Assembly (NCBI RefSeq): GCF_003416895.1
Contig: NZ_QVIO01000004.1
Coordinates: 372,001 to 436,000 of the forward strand
From: Duganella sp. BJB476
Lineage (GTDB): Bacteria; Pseudomonadota; Gammaproteobacteria; Burkholderiales; Burkholderiaceae_D
Direction of reading: 5' to 3'
DNA length: 64,000 nt
Shown here: one piece after another, positions 46,467 to 55,135 of the stretch
How the letters are laid out: each line of letters opens with the position of its first letter
How positions within the stretch are numbered: the stretch's first letter is position 1
Position numbers and translations under genes: made by a program
The notes under the pieces: model-generated
Seen by the model: only the letters and a program-made list of their open reading frames with translations
What the model was told of the DNA's origin: nothing
The model's database searches: none

Positions 46467-47018
46467 CTAGCTATCCTTGAACGTGGCCAGCAAGCCGGCC
46501 GTCTCGACGATGGCGGCGTACTCGCCATCGAGGTTGGACAATGCCATGTAGTGTACATCGTCGGCGCTGCGGGGCGCGCCCGCGTAGTCGTTCTTGGCGT
46601 AGGCGTAGCAGGCGTCGGCCACCACGCTGGTGGTGAAGCCGAGGTTGCCGGCGCTGCGGGCGCTGGACTCCACCGAGTTGTTGGTGCTCACCCCCGCCAG
46701 CACCAGCCGGTCGATGCCGCGCACCCGCAGCCAGCGCTCCAGCCCGCTGTTGACGAAGCAGTCCGGCACATTTTTTTCCACCACATGCTCGTGCGCCAGC
46801 GGCGCCAGGCGCGGCTGGAATTCGGCGCCCGGCTGGCCCGGCCAGAACGGCGAACCCGGCGTGCGCGACATGTGGCGCACGTGGACCACGGTGGCGCCGG
46901 CCGCGCGCCAGGCGTCGAGCAGGGCGGCGATGTTGCGCTCGGCGTCGGGGTTGTTGCGCGCGCCGGCGGCCGGGCCGGCCATGCCTTGTTGCATGTCGAT
47001 GATGATCAATGCCTGCAT
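46467..47018 (-). CDS. isochorismatase-family hydrolase lacking the catalytic Cys
   Basis: The 183-residue protein has the family Asp (D8, IIIDMQQG) and Lys (K82, VVEKNVPD), but at the nucleophile position the sequence is GVSTNNSVE (S115) instead of the usual Cys. So either Ser replaces Cys or the enzyme is inactive as a cysteine hydrolase. It is convergent-free and lies between a phosphoesterase and a GNAT gene on the same strand. Substrate unknown; nicotinamidase-like activity is doubtful. Confidence 0.85.
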   Translation of the reverse strand: MQALIIIDMQQGMAGPAAGARNNPDAERNIAALLDAWRAAGATVVHVRHMSRTPGSPFWPGQPGAEFQPRLAPLAHEHVVEKNVPDCFVNSGLERWLRVRGIDRLVLAGVSTNNSVESSARSAGNLGFTTSVVADACYAYAKNDYAGAPRSADDVHYMALSNLDGEYAAIVETAGLLATFKDS

Positions 47019-47019
47019 C

Positions 47020-47706
47020 TCAGGGTTCCTCGCGGGAGATCACCCGCACCACCGACTCCAGGTAATCCTCGAAGCCCATGCGCAGGTAGAGTTGGTGCGC
47101 GTCGTTGCTGCGCATGACGTGCAAAAAAGAAGTGTCGCCGCGCTGCATGTGGCGGCGGATCAGCTTGCCGATGAGTTGTTTTGCCAAGCCCCGGCCCTGG
47201 TAGTCGGGATGGGTGCAGACGCCGCTGATTTCGCACAGCCCCGGCGCGCGCAGGCGTTCACCGGCCATGGCCATCAGCCGCTCGCCGTCGAAGTAGCCGA
47301 AGTAGTCGCCCAGCTCGATGGTGCGGATGCCGAACGGGCCCGGCTTGCACAACAGGGCCAGCTCCAGCGCCTGCGCCGCGTGCTGCGGGCCCAGCGGCAG
47401 CGCCGCCGGCGCCGGATCGGCGGCCGGCATGGCGCCGCGCCAGACCATGCGGAACATGGTGCTCTCGGCGTTGATCTTCCAGCCGGGCGGGGCGGCGCCG
47501 TGCCAGCTGTCGCAGTAAAACGGCTCGCCCGGCGCGCACACCGCCGCCAGCGCGGCGAAGTCCGGCCGGGCCGGATCGGCAAAGGCGACGATGGGGGAGA
47601 AACCCTGGGTGTAGCGGCGCGCGCCGCCGCTGCCGTCGGCGTGGCGCGCGTGGGCGCCGGTCAGGGTGTGCCAAAAAATGTGGTCCAGCTGGTCGTTGCG
47701 TTCCAT
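47020..47706 (-). CDS. GNAT family N-acetyltransferase (FR47-like)
   Basis: The 228-residue protein has a variable N-terminal half and a C-terminal acetyl-CoA site, EISGVCTHPDYQGRGLAKQLI, plus LHVMRSNDAHQLYLRMGF, both typical of FR47-like GNATs. It stops one base before the isochorismatase-like start codon, so they are co-transcribed. Substrate unknown. Confidence 0.87.
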   Translation of the reverse strand: MERNDQLDHIFWHTLTGAHARHADGSGGARRYTQGFSPIVAFADPARPDFAALAAVCAPGEPFYCDSWHGAAPPGWKINAESTMFRMVWRGAMPAADPAPAALPLGPQHAAQALELALLCKPGPFGIRTIELGDYFGYFDGERLMAMAGERLRAPGLCEISGVCTHPDYQGRGLAKQLIGKLIRRHMQRGDTSFLHVMRSNDAHQLYLRMGFEDYLESVVRVISREEP

Positions 47707-47815
47707 GCAGCTTGCCTTGTCGAGGGAGCGTGGTTATGCTTGCTTTAAATACACTTTCTTTTTAACACAGTTTTGACAGGGGTCTACATCGCAGTTCAAC
47801 TTAGCTGGGGACAAA

Positions 47816-48193
47816 ATGGATAATCAGAAAATCGCCATCGTCGGGCTGGGCCGTATTGGCTCAGCCTTCTTGCGCAATATGCTGGGCCGCCGCGAACGCG
47901 GCGTGGAGCTGGTGGGCGTGGCCGAAAGCGGCGATACGCCGGGCCGCCAGCTGGCGCTCGACGCCGGCCTGGCGGTGGTGACGCTGGACCAGATCGTCGC
48001 CATGGGCAGCGGCGTCGACATCCTGTTCGACCTGACCGGCATCCCCGCCGTGCGGCGCGAGATCCGGGAAAAGCTGATGGCGCAGGGGAATCACCACACG
48101 GTGATCGCCTCCGAAACCATCGCCCGCCTGATCTGGGCCATGACCAGCGACGACGACCTGCCCGTCATCGCCGGCCGCAGCACCGGCTACTGA
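47816..48193 (+). CDS. short Rossmann-fold NAD(P)-binding protein
   Basis: The 125-residue protein has IAIVGLGRIGSAFLRNML, a GxGxxG nucleotide site, and continues with VDILFDLTGIPAVRREI. It resembles only the N-terminal domain of homoserine/dihydrodipicolinate-type oxidoreductases, so it lacks a catalytic domain. It may be a sensor or a truncated enzyme. GGGG precedes the ATG by about 6 bases. TTGACA at 47773-47778 could be a -35 box but no good -10 is seen. Confidence 0.7.
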   Translation: MDNQKIAIVGLGRIGSAFLRNMLGRRERGVELVGVAESGDTPGRQLALDAGLAVVTLDQIVAMGSGVDILFDLTGIPAVRREIREKLMAQGNHHTVIASETIARLIWAMTSDDDLPVIAGRSTGY

Positions 48194-48199
48194 CGCGCC

Positions 48200-50791
48200 T
48201 TACGGCCCCACCGGAACGATGGTGGCCACGCCATCGTCGGTGATGCCGATCAATAACAGGCCGTCGCCGGACACCGCCAGCTGGCGCGGCAGCAACTGCT
48301 TGCCGCTGCCGACCAGCTTGTACTGGTTCAGCAGCTTGCCGGTGGTGTCGTACATCCACACGTCGCTGGCGGCCGCCTTGACGGCGGCGCCGCAATAGAT
48401 GCGGCCGTCGCTGCCCAGCTCGATGTTGTTGGGCGTGCCGTCACCGGCCGCCAGGTAGCCCAGCACCCCCAGGTCGAGCGGATTGAGTATGCTGCACAGC
48501 TTGGGCGAGCTGTTGGCGGTGTAGATCAGCGTGCCGTCCTGGCTGACGGCGATGTCCTGGCCCAGCGTGCCGGTATTGGCGTGGCTGGCGGCCGGGACCT
48601 TGGCCGGGTACAGCGTGCCGCCGTTGAGCGCGGCATAGTCGACGCTGAGCGTGGTGATGCCCACCACGGCGGCATTCTCGGCCTGCAACAGCAGGCGGTT
48701 GCCGTCGCCGCTGGCGGCCAGCGTGCCGCCGCCGCCGAGCGGCAGGCTGAGGCGGGCCTTATTGGCGGTCAGGTAGGCGGCGCCGTTGCTGAGCACCAGC
48801 ATTTCCACGCCGTTCGGGCGGATCACCTTGAGGCGGGTGGCCTGGTCGGCGTCGACCGCGATCTGCGACAGCACCGTCTGGGTGTTGAGGTCGATGGTGA
48901 CCAGCGAGTGGCTGCTCAGGTTCAGCAGGTACAGGTAGTCGCCGTTGGCGCTGGTGACCATGTCGCCCAGGCTGGCGCCCAGGCCGGCGATGGTGGCGGT
49001 TTTTTGTCCGCTGTAGAGGTTGTAGACGTCGATGTAGGCGCCGCCGTTGTGCACATAGGCATAGGGCCGGACCGGATCGGTGATCACGTTGGCGTAGGTC
49101 AGCACGGTGCTGACGTTGGCCTGCGGCGTGCGCGTGCCTTTCCACAGGGCGACGCGGATCGGCTCGGGCGCGCTGGCGTCGGCGTCGAACGGGGTCAGCG
49201 TGACGGTGGCGATGCTCAGCGTGTTCGCGCCCAGCGTGGTCGGGTCGGCCGTCAGGGTCAGCTTGTTGCCGCTGACGCCGGCCACCAGCCAGCCCTGGCT
49301 GGAGGCGGCGCCCATGCCGCCGAACGTGCCGTAGTTGTCGCGCACGGTCAGGGTGCGGGTCAGCCGGGTCCAGGCCGGCGTGGCGCTGAAGGCGACCCCG
49401 GTTTCCGACGGCAGCAGCTTGTGCTGGTCCTTGTTGATGGTCAGCAGCACCGGCGCCACCACCCGGTCGCCGTTGACGCGCGCGGTGGCGTTGACCAGCG
49501 TCGACGTGATGCCGACGCTGGCGTTGGTCGGCAAGGCGTTGAAGGCGACGCTGCTGGCGGCCTGGTTGACGCTGCCGGCGAGGACGTTGGCGTCGGCCCA
49601 GGCGGGCAGCGCGCCGAACGACCAGGGCCAGGAATTGGTGACGGTGTTCAGGCTCAGCGCCAGGCTCTGGCTGGCGCTGAAATCGCGGCCGTAGGCGCCG
49701 CCCAGGGTGATGCTGTTGAGCGACGCGCTCAAGGTGGCCGGGCTCAGGTTGAGCGTGACCGGCAGGGTGCGGCTGGCCTGGCCGGTGGCGCTCAGTGCGA
49801 CGCTGCCGCTGTAGCTGCCGCTGGCCAGCGTGCCGACGGTGGGATCGACCGTCAGCACCGCGGTGGCCGGCGTCGTGGTGCCGCTGGTGGGCGAGATGCG
49901 CAGCCAGGCGCCGTTGGCCACGGCGCTCCAGCTGGCGCTGCGCTGGTCGTCGGTGTCGAGCGCGATCACCTGGTTCGGCACCGGGGCGCCGTTGATGGCG
50001 TTGAAGGTGACGCTGCCGGCGGTGACCAGGCCGCTCGGCTGGACCGACAGCGTGGCCGGCAGCACGGCGCTCTGGCCGTCGCTGGCGCTGATGGTCAGCG
50101 TGGTGCTGTAGTCGCCCACGGCCAGGCCGCTGGCGTCGAAGGCGACGCTGAGCGTGCCGCTGCCGCTGCCGGACGCCGCGCCCGGCTTGAGCCAGGCGGC
50201 GCCGCTGCTGGCGGTCCAGCTGCGCCCTTCGCTGCTGATGGCGACGTTGATCGCGGCCGGCGCGGCCGCGCCGAGGTGGGCGGTGCCGCCCAGCGCCACG
50301 GCCGGCGTGGCGCTGAAGACCAGCTGGCCGACCGCCACCACCTGCAGGCTGTAGGGCAGCTGCATCGGCGAGCCGGGGAATTGCGTGGCGCAGCCGCTGT
50401 CGCGGCACAGGCGCACGGTGAAGCTGCCGGTGTAGCTGCCGGCCGCCAGCGACGGCGCGGTTTGCAGCACGGCGTGGTACTGGGTGTCGCTGTCGCGTAT
50501 CAGCTGGGCATTGGGCAGCAGCACGCCGTTGCTGTCGACCACGCTGGCGAGCACGCTGCTCGCATTGGCGAAGTCGGCCGGCCTGGCCACGGTGGCGATG
50601 ACGTTGAGGGGGGTTGACGTGCCGGCGGTGATGTTGGCGCGGACCGTGTCGGGGTTGAAGCTGAGGGCCGGCGAGACGGCCGGGGGGGAAGGATCGGCGC
50701 TGCTGTTGCCGCCGCCACCGCCGCCGCCGCATCCGGTCAGCAGGGCGGCCAGCAATAGCGGCAGGAGGTAGACGGACCTGGGTCTCAGCAT
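48200..50791 (-). CDS. BACON-domain lipoprotein with C-terminal beta-propeller
   Basis: The 863-residue protein starts at ATG 50791 with a lipoprotein signal (LLPLLLAALLTGC, lipobox Cys at about 19) followed by a Gly/Ser linker. Two or more BACON/Ig-like units follow (SWTASSGAAWLKPG, ASWSAVANGAWLRISPTSG), then a C-terminal region with YVTN-like propeller repeats (YAYVHNGGAYIDVYNLYSGQ, YLYLLNLSSHSLVTIDLNTQ). It probably sits in the outer membrane and binds a glycan or surface partner. It is one of the largest genes in the window. Confidence 0.85.
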   Translation of the reverse strand: MLRPRSVYLLPLLLAALLTGCGGGGGGGNSSADPSPPAVSPALSFNPDTVRANITAGTSTPLNVIATVARPADFANASSVLASVVDSNGVLLPNAQLIRDSDTQYHAVLQTAPSLAAGSYTGSFTVRLCRDSGCATQFPGSPMQLPYSLQVVAVGQLVFSATPAVALGGTAHLGAAAPAAINVAISSEGRSWTASSGAAWLKPGAASGSGSGTLSVAFDASGLAVGDYSTTLTISASDGQSAVLPATLSVQPSGLVTAGSVTFNAINGAPVPNQVIALDTDDQRSASWSAVANGAWLRISPTSGTTTPATAVLTVDPTVGTLASGSYSGSVALSATGQASRTLPVTLNLSPATLSASLNSITLGGAYGRDFSASQSLALSLNTVTNSWPWSFGALPAWADANVLAGSVNQAASSVAFNALPTNASVGITSTLVNATARVNGDRVVAPVLLTINKDQHKLLPSETGVAFSATPAWTRLTRTLTVRDNYGTFGGMGAASSQGWLVAGVSGNKLTLTADPTTLGANTLSIATVTLTPFDADASAPEPIRVALWKGTRTPQANVSTVLTYANVITDPVRPYAYVHNGGAYIDVYNLYSGQKTATIAGLGASLGDMVTSANGDYLYLLNLSSHSLVTIDLNTQTVLSQIAVDADQATRLKVIRPNGVEMLVLSNGAAYLTANKARLSLPLGGGGTLAASGDGNRLLLQAENAAVVGITTLSVDYAALNGGTLYPAKVPAASHANTGTLGQDIAVSQDGTLIYTANSSPKLCSILNPLDLGVLGYLAAGDGTPNNIELGSDGRIYCGAAVKAAASDVWMYDTTGKLLNQYKLVGSGKQLLPRQLAVSGDGLLLIGITDDGVATIVPVGP

Positions 50792-50916
50792 GGCGGTATC
50801 CTTGGGGTAAGCACAGCTTGATTTACACATTTTACAATTGTTGCGTGTTTGCAACTATGTGTCAAGCGTTGGACGCGCGCACGGCCGCGCCCCGGCCAGA
50901 ATACCATCGCGCACGC

Positions 50917-52101
50917 CTATTTGCCCGCCGAGTGCGCCTCATACGCGCGGATGCGGTCCAGCTTGGCCGAATACAGGTCATGGTCGCCGCGCGTGGTGCT
51001 GTTGGCCAGCGCCGTGGCCATGTGGGCGTCGGCTTCGCGCAGATTGCCCAGCTGGTAATTGGCCAGCGCCAGCCAGAAGTGGAACTCGTGGTAGTCCGGC
51101 ACCCGCTCCACTTCGCGCGCGAACAGGTCGCGCGCGCGGCGGTAGTCGCCGGCCTCCATCGCGGCCTGGCCCAGGTTGAAGAAATGGAAGGGCGGGTCGG
51201 GTTCCAGCTGGGTCAGGCGGATGCGCAGCCGGGCCGCCTCGGCCTGTTTGTCAGGGCCGGGCTGGGCGGCCAGCGATTGCACCAGGTTGGACAGGAAGAT
51301 GGTGTTGTCGGGCGCCTGCGACAGCGCGTAGCGCAGCGCCTGTTCGGCCTCGGGCAGGTTGCCGTGGTGCTGGTAGACCACGGCCAGCGTGTTGTAGGCG
51401 TTCAGCAAACCCGGATCCTGCTCGACCGCCTTGCGGGCCGACCAGTAGGCGTCGTCCAGCTTGCCTTGCGACAGCAGCTCGGCGGCGCGGTTGTTCAGGT
51501 ACATGGCGACGATGGTCTGCTCGTCCAGCGGCCTGGCGTTTTCGCGCGCCTTGGGCGGGATGGGGATGAAGTCCACCGTCAGCGCGTTCGACAGGTCGAC
51601 GCTGTAGACGTCGCCCTGGCTCAGGCGCGGCCGGCCCAGCGACAGGTTGACGTGGTTGCTGGCGAAATACAGGTTGCCGGCGCGGCTCCAGCTTTCATCG
51701 ACCTCGACCTGCTGGAACTGCACCACCAGGTTGAGCTCGTGCGCCAGCGCGGCCGTCATGATGGCCAGCGACAGGCAGTTGCCGGCGCGCGCCGCGAAGG
51801 TTTGCGCGGCGTCGCGGGTGATGGCCGAATCGTATTCGAGTTGCAGCTTGTCCTTGCGGTACAGGGCGTCGAACAGCTCGCGGCGCGGATCCTTGCGCGA
51901 CAGGCTGTGGCCGATTTCGTGGTTCAGGTAGTCGCGCATCGCCGGGCTGACGGCGAACACGTGGGCGGTGTCGACCGGCGTCGCCGGCGGCTGGAACAGG
52001 GGATCGTGGAACAGCATCGGAGCGGCCGCGCGCTGCGTCAGCGACGGCCCGGCGCAGCCGCACAGCAGCGCGGCGCACAAGGTCAGGGCCCATGGTTTCA
52101 T
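50917..52101 (-). CDS. TPR lipoprotein with transglutaminase-like domain
   Basis: The 394-residue protein starts at ATG 52101 with a lipoprotein signal (MKPWALTLCAALLCGCAGP). The middle has AGNCLSLAIMTAALAHELNL and a later NHVNLSLG, the Cys and His arrangement of bacterial transglutaminase-like proteins. The C-terminus has about three tetratricopeptide repeats (LNAYNTLAVVYQHHGNLPEAEQALRYAL). A role in envelope protein handling is likely; the enzymatic activity is not certain. Confidence 0.82.
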   Translation of the reverse strand: MKPWALTLCAALLCGCAGPSLTQRAAAPMLFHDPLFQPPATPVDTAHVFAVSPAMRDYLNHEIGHSLSRKDPRRELFDALYRKDKLQLEYDSAITRDAAQTFAARAGNCLSLAIMTAALAHELNLVVQFQQVEVDESWSRAGNLYFASNHVNLSLGRPRLSQGDVYSVDLSNALTVDFIPIPPKARENARPLDEQTIVAMYLNNRAAELLSQGKLDDAYWSARKAVEQDPGLLNAYNTLAVVYQHHGNLPEAEQALRYALSQAPDNTIFLSNLVQSLAAQPGPDKQAEAARLRIRLTQLEPDPPFHFFNLGQAAMEAGDYRRARDLFAREVERVPDYHEFHFWLALANYQLGNLREADAHMATALANSTTRGDHDLYSAKLDRIRAYEAHSAGK

Positions 52102-52223
52102 GACGAGTCTCCCTTTGCTGCGGAGCACAAGCCGGCGCCGCACCAGGCAGCGGTCTCTGTGTTCCGCTTGAGGAAAGTATCCTCGGCTCCCGGGACGATG
52201 TCAAACGGGAATTTGCGGCCGGC

Positions 52224-53441
52224 TTAAGCCAGCGGGCGCAGCTCCACCGGCTGTCCCTGGGCGTCGAAGCGCAGCGCCACCTGCACCGCGCCGACGCCGA
52301 TGCTGGCCAGGGCGTCGCGCAGGTCGTCGACTTCCAGTTCCAGGTCGGCGCCGAGGTCGAGCGGCTTGTCGCCGCTGGCCAGCACGGCCTCGCCGTCGCG
52401 CAGCTGGACCCGCAGCACCATCTCGTCGTCGACGTCGGACGGCGCGATGACGGCGTTCAATTCCCCCGGCGCGCGGCCGGCGATGGCCTGGTTGAGCGCG
52501 GACAGCAGTTGCAGCATCGCGTATTCGGACTGGCCCTGTTCGCGCGCGCCGAAGAACAGGTCCTGGTACAGGAAGTTCAGGCGCAGCGCGCCGTCACCGC
52601 GGCCGCGGCCCAGGCAGCGCGCCACCAGCGGCGCGTGCTGTTCGGTCCATTTCTGGTAACGCTCGGCACGCTTGGCGAAATAGGCGTCGGCCGCCTTTTC
52701 GCTGGCCGGCACCTGGTAGAAGGCGTCGTCGGCGCGTTTCATCGCAAAGCCGAGCAGGAAGCGCAGCTCGACCGCGGTGTCTTCCGCGCCGAAGCCGGTG
52801 GCCGACCAGCCGGCCGCCATGCTGCGCTCCAGCGCCGGCGCGGCGGCGATCTTTTTCTCGGTCAGCGACTGCGCCGCCTCGCGCACCATGGTGTGCAGCT
52901 GGCCGTAGCTGACGCGTTCGAACTCATCGAGGTCGTAGCCGTGGCTGACCAGCACCACCTTGGCGTTCGGGCTTTCCAGGCCGGCGTCGGTGAAGCTGGC
53001 TAGCAGGGCTTCGTAGGCGGCGGCGTCCTGGAAATCACAGGCCGGGTCGAGGCCGCCCTGGCTGTGGACGAACACCGGAATGGCGAAGGCGTCGATCTCC
53101 ATCTCGGGCGCGCCTTCGCGGCGCAGCATCAGGCTGGCGGCGCCTTCCTCGACGGCGTTGCGCAGGTAGCGGTAGCCGTCGCGCGATTCGTCGCGCGCCA
53201 GCTCGATGGCGCCATACAGCACCTCGTCCTTGCTCTGGTTGAGCAGCTTGCGCAGCAGGCGCTGGAAGTCCAGCGCTTTCTGGGCCAGTTCGGCGCGGGT
53301 GCTGTCGGCCACGATGTCGTTGTTGAACTCGCCGTCCGCCAGGTCCAGCGCCAGGGCGCACAATTCGGTGGTTTGCTGTTCGTCTTTCAGTTCCGGGGAG
53401 TTCGCGGATTTGCGCGGTACGGGGCGCTTATTCTTGGGCAT
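52224..53441 (-). CDS. DUF2863 family protein
   Basis: The 405-residue cytosolic protein matches the DUF2863 family of betaproteobacteria: FNNDIVADSTRAELAQKALDFQ, GAIELARDESRDGYRYL, and a C-terminal LDLGADLELEVDDLRDAL. Function is unknown. It has Lys/Arg-rich first 15 residues and no signal peptide. It is 16 bases upstream of the HDOD gene stop, with the HDOD gene upstream in the same direction. Confidence 0.9.
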   Translation of the reverse strand: MPKNKRPVPRKSANSPELKDEQQTTELCALALDLADGEFNNDIVADSTRAELAQKALDFQRLLRKLLNQSKDEVLYGAIELARDESRDGYRYLRNAVEEGAASLMLRREGAPEMEIDAFAIPVFVHSQGGLDPACDFQDAAAYEALLASFTDAGLESPNAKVVLVSHGYDLDEFERVSYGQLHTMVREAAQSLTEKKIAAAPALERSMAAGWSATGFGAEDTAVELRFLLGFAMKRADDAFYQVPASEKAADAYFAKRAERYQKWTEQHAPLVARCLGRGRGDGALRLNFLYQDLFFGAREQGQSEYAMLQLLSALNQAIAGRAPGELNAVIAPSDVDDEMVLRVQLRDGEAVLASGDKPLDLGADLELEVDDLRDALASIGVGAVQVALRFDAQGQPVELRPLA

Positions 53442-53457
53442 ATTTCTAGTGGTTCGC

Positions 53458-54324
53458 TTATCGTTCGGTGTGGAAGGCTTCGTGCAGTTCGTCCAGCAGG
53501 TCGGCGGTTTCATCCTCGGACAGGCCGAGGTGGCGGCAGGCCTGGTCGCCGCCTTTTTCCCACTCATAGGACAGGTTGCTGCCGTGGAAGCGGGCGATGC
53601 CTTTTTCCGCCAGCAGCGCCAGCGCCACCAGCGAGCGCACGGCGTCGTCGGTGGCCGGGTCGTCCAGCACGCGGTAGTCGTGGTGCAGCAGGATGGCCCA
53701 GGAGACGTCCGGCGACAGCCCCCAGTTGCGCGCCAGCAGGCAGCCGATGGCGGCGTGGTTGGTGCTGTAGCGGCTGTCCTCGATGACGGTGAAGGCTTGT
53801 TCGGCGTCGTCGCAGGCGTCGGCGTAGGTGGCGGCGTAGTCGGCGAAGCGGTTCATCAGCAGCGGCACGCCGATGTCGCAGAACAGGCCGAAGGTGTGGG
53901 CGATGTCGGGCGGGGCGATGCGCAGCTTGCGCGAGAAGAACACCACGGCCTGGGCGCGGCGCGCCGAGATTTCCCAGAACGCCGTCAGGTCGGCTTCCTT
54001 GCCGTCGATGGCCTGGCGCGCCAGCAGCCCGGTCAGCAGCGCCGCGCACTGGTTGATGCCGAGGAAATTGATGCCCTGCTCGACCGACTTGGCCTTGCGG
54101 GCGGCGCCGAAGAACGGCGAATTGGCCAGCTTGAGCAGGGCGCCGGACATGCCGACGTCGTTGCCGATGATGCGGGCGATGCGGCGCGGCGACGGGTCGG
54201 GCTGGGCCAGCTCGCGCTGCAGGTCGACGAGCAGGCTGGGCCGTGGCGGAATACGGATGGAGCGCATCAGCGCTTCTTCCACCGCGTTTTCAACTGGCAT
54301 GGCTGGGGCTGCAACTGTCGTCAT
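53458..54324 (-). CDS. HDOD domain signalling protein
   Basis: The 288-residue protein has an HDOD domain: LPPRPSLLV-like start (IRIPPRPSLLVDL), ANSPFFG, INQCAALLTGLLAR and NHAAIGCLLARNWGL. HDOD proteins are linked to chemotaxis, biofilm and two-component signalling; catalytic residues of true HD phosphodiesterases are not expected. It is transcribed toward DUF2863 as a probable two-gene unit. Confidence 0.88.
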   Translation of the reverse strand: MTTVAAPAMPVENAVEEALMRSIRIPPRPSLLVDLQRELAQPDPSPRRIARIIGNDVGMSGALLKLANSPFFGAARKAKSVEQGINFLGINQCAALLTGLLARQAIDGKEADLTAFWEISARRAQAVVFFSRKLRIAPPDIAHTFGLFCDIGVPLLMNRFADYAATYADACDDAEQAFTVIEDSRYSTNHAAIGCLLARNWGLSPDVSWAILLHHDYRVLDDPATDDAVRSLVALALLAEKGIARFHGSNLSYEWEKGGDQACRHLGLSEDETADLLDELHEAFHTER

Positions 54325-54565
54325 TGTGTTCTTCAGGGGTACGGGTGGGGCGATGCAATACAGCACTATAAACCAGTGCGCTCACTCATGCTGGGCATGC
54401 TTACCCCGATTATCGCCGCAAGCGCGCGCGGCGGGCGTGAATTTCTCCTGAATTTCTGCCGGGGCCGCCATATTTTGTCGCTAATTTCCGTTAAATGCGG
54501 CGATTCGATAATCATTTGTTATGGGTTTCGTGACTAAGCAAGTCAGATTGGCACACAATATAGCC

Positions 54566-55135
54566 ATGGATACATATCTGGCAGGCATCGATTTCAGCGG
54601 CAACTCGGCCGAGGTGGCGCGGCGGTTGATCGGCGTCACCCTGCTGGTGGACGGCGTTGGCGGGCGCATCGTCGAGGCCGAGGCCTACGACCGCAGCGAG
54701 CCGGCCGCGCACAGTTTCAACGGCCCGACGCCGCGCAATTTTTCCATGTTCGGGCCGCCGGGACGCAGCTATGTGTACCGCTCGCACGGCTTGCACTGGT
54801 GTTTGAATTTTGTCTGCCGCGAGGAGGGCCACGGCGCCGGCGTGCTGATCCGCGCGCTGGAACCGCTGGCCGGGCTGGCGCAGATGCGCGAGCGGCGCGG
54901 CCTGGACGACGAACGGCTGCTGTGTTCGGGGCCGGGGCGGCTGTGCCAGGCGCTGGGCGTCACGCGCGCGCACAACAACCTGGTGCTGGACGCGGCGCCG
55001 TTCGTGCTGCTGGCGCCCGATCAGTCGGCGCTCGAGGTGCTAGCCGGCCCGCGCATCGGCATTAGCAAGGCGGTGGAGTTGCCGTGGCGCTTCGGCCTGG
55101 CCGGTTCGCGCTTTTTGAGCAAGCCCATGCGCTGA
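54566..55135 (+). CDS. DNA-3-methyladenine glycosylase (AAG/MPG family)
   Basis: The 189-residue protein has GRIVEAEAYDRSEPAAHSFNG, YVYRSHGLHWCLNFV and LCSGPGRLCQALGV, the AAG pattern with Glu in the catalytic EAEAY. It removes alkylated and deaminated purines. ATG 54566 is chosen. Its last 96 bases overlap the 3' part of the convergent MCP gene, so the two genes cannot be altered independently there. Confidence 0.93.
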   Translation: MDTYLAGIDFSGNSAEVARRLIGVTLLVDGVGGRIVEAEAYDRSEPAAHSFNGPTPRNFSMFGPPGRSYVYRSHGLHWCLNFVCREEGHGAGVLIRALEPLAGLAQMRERRGLDDERLLCSGPGRLCQALGVTRAHNNLVLDAAPFVLLAPDQSALEVLAGPRIGISKAVELPWRFGLAGSRFLSKPMR

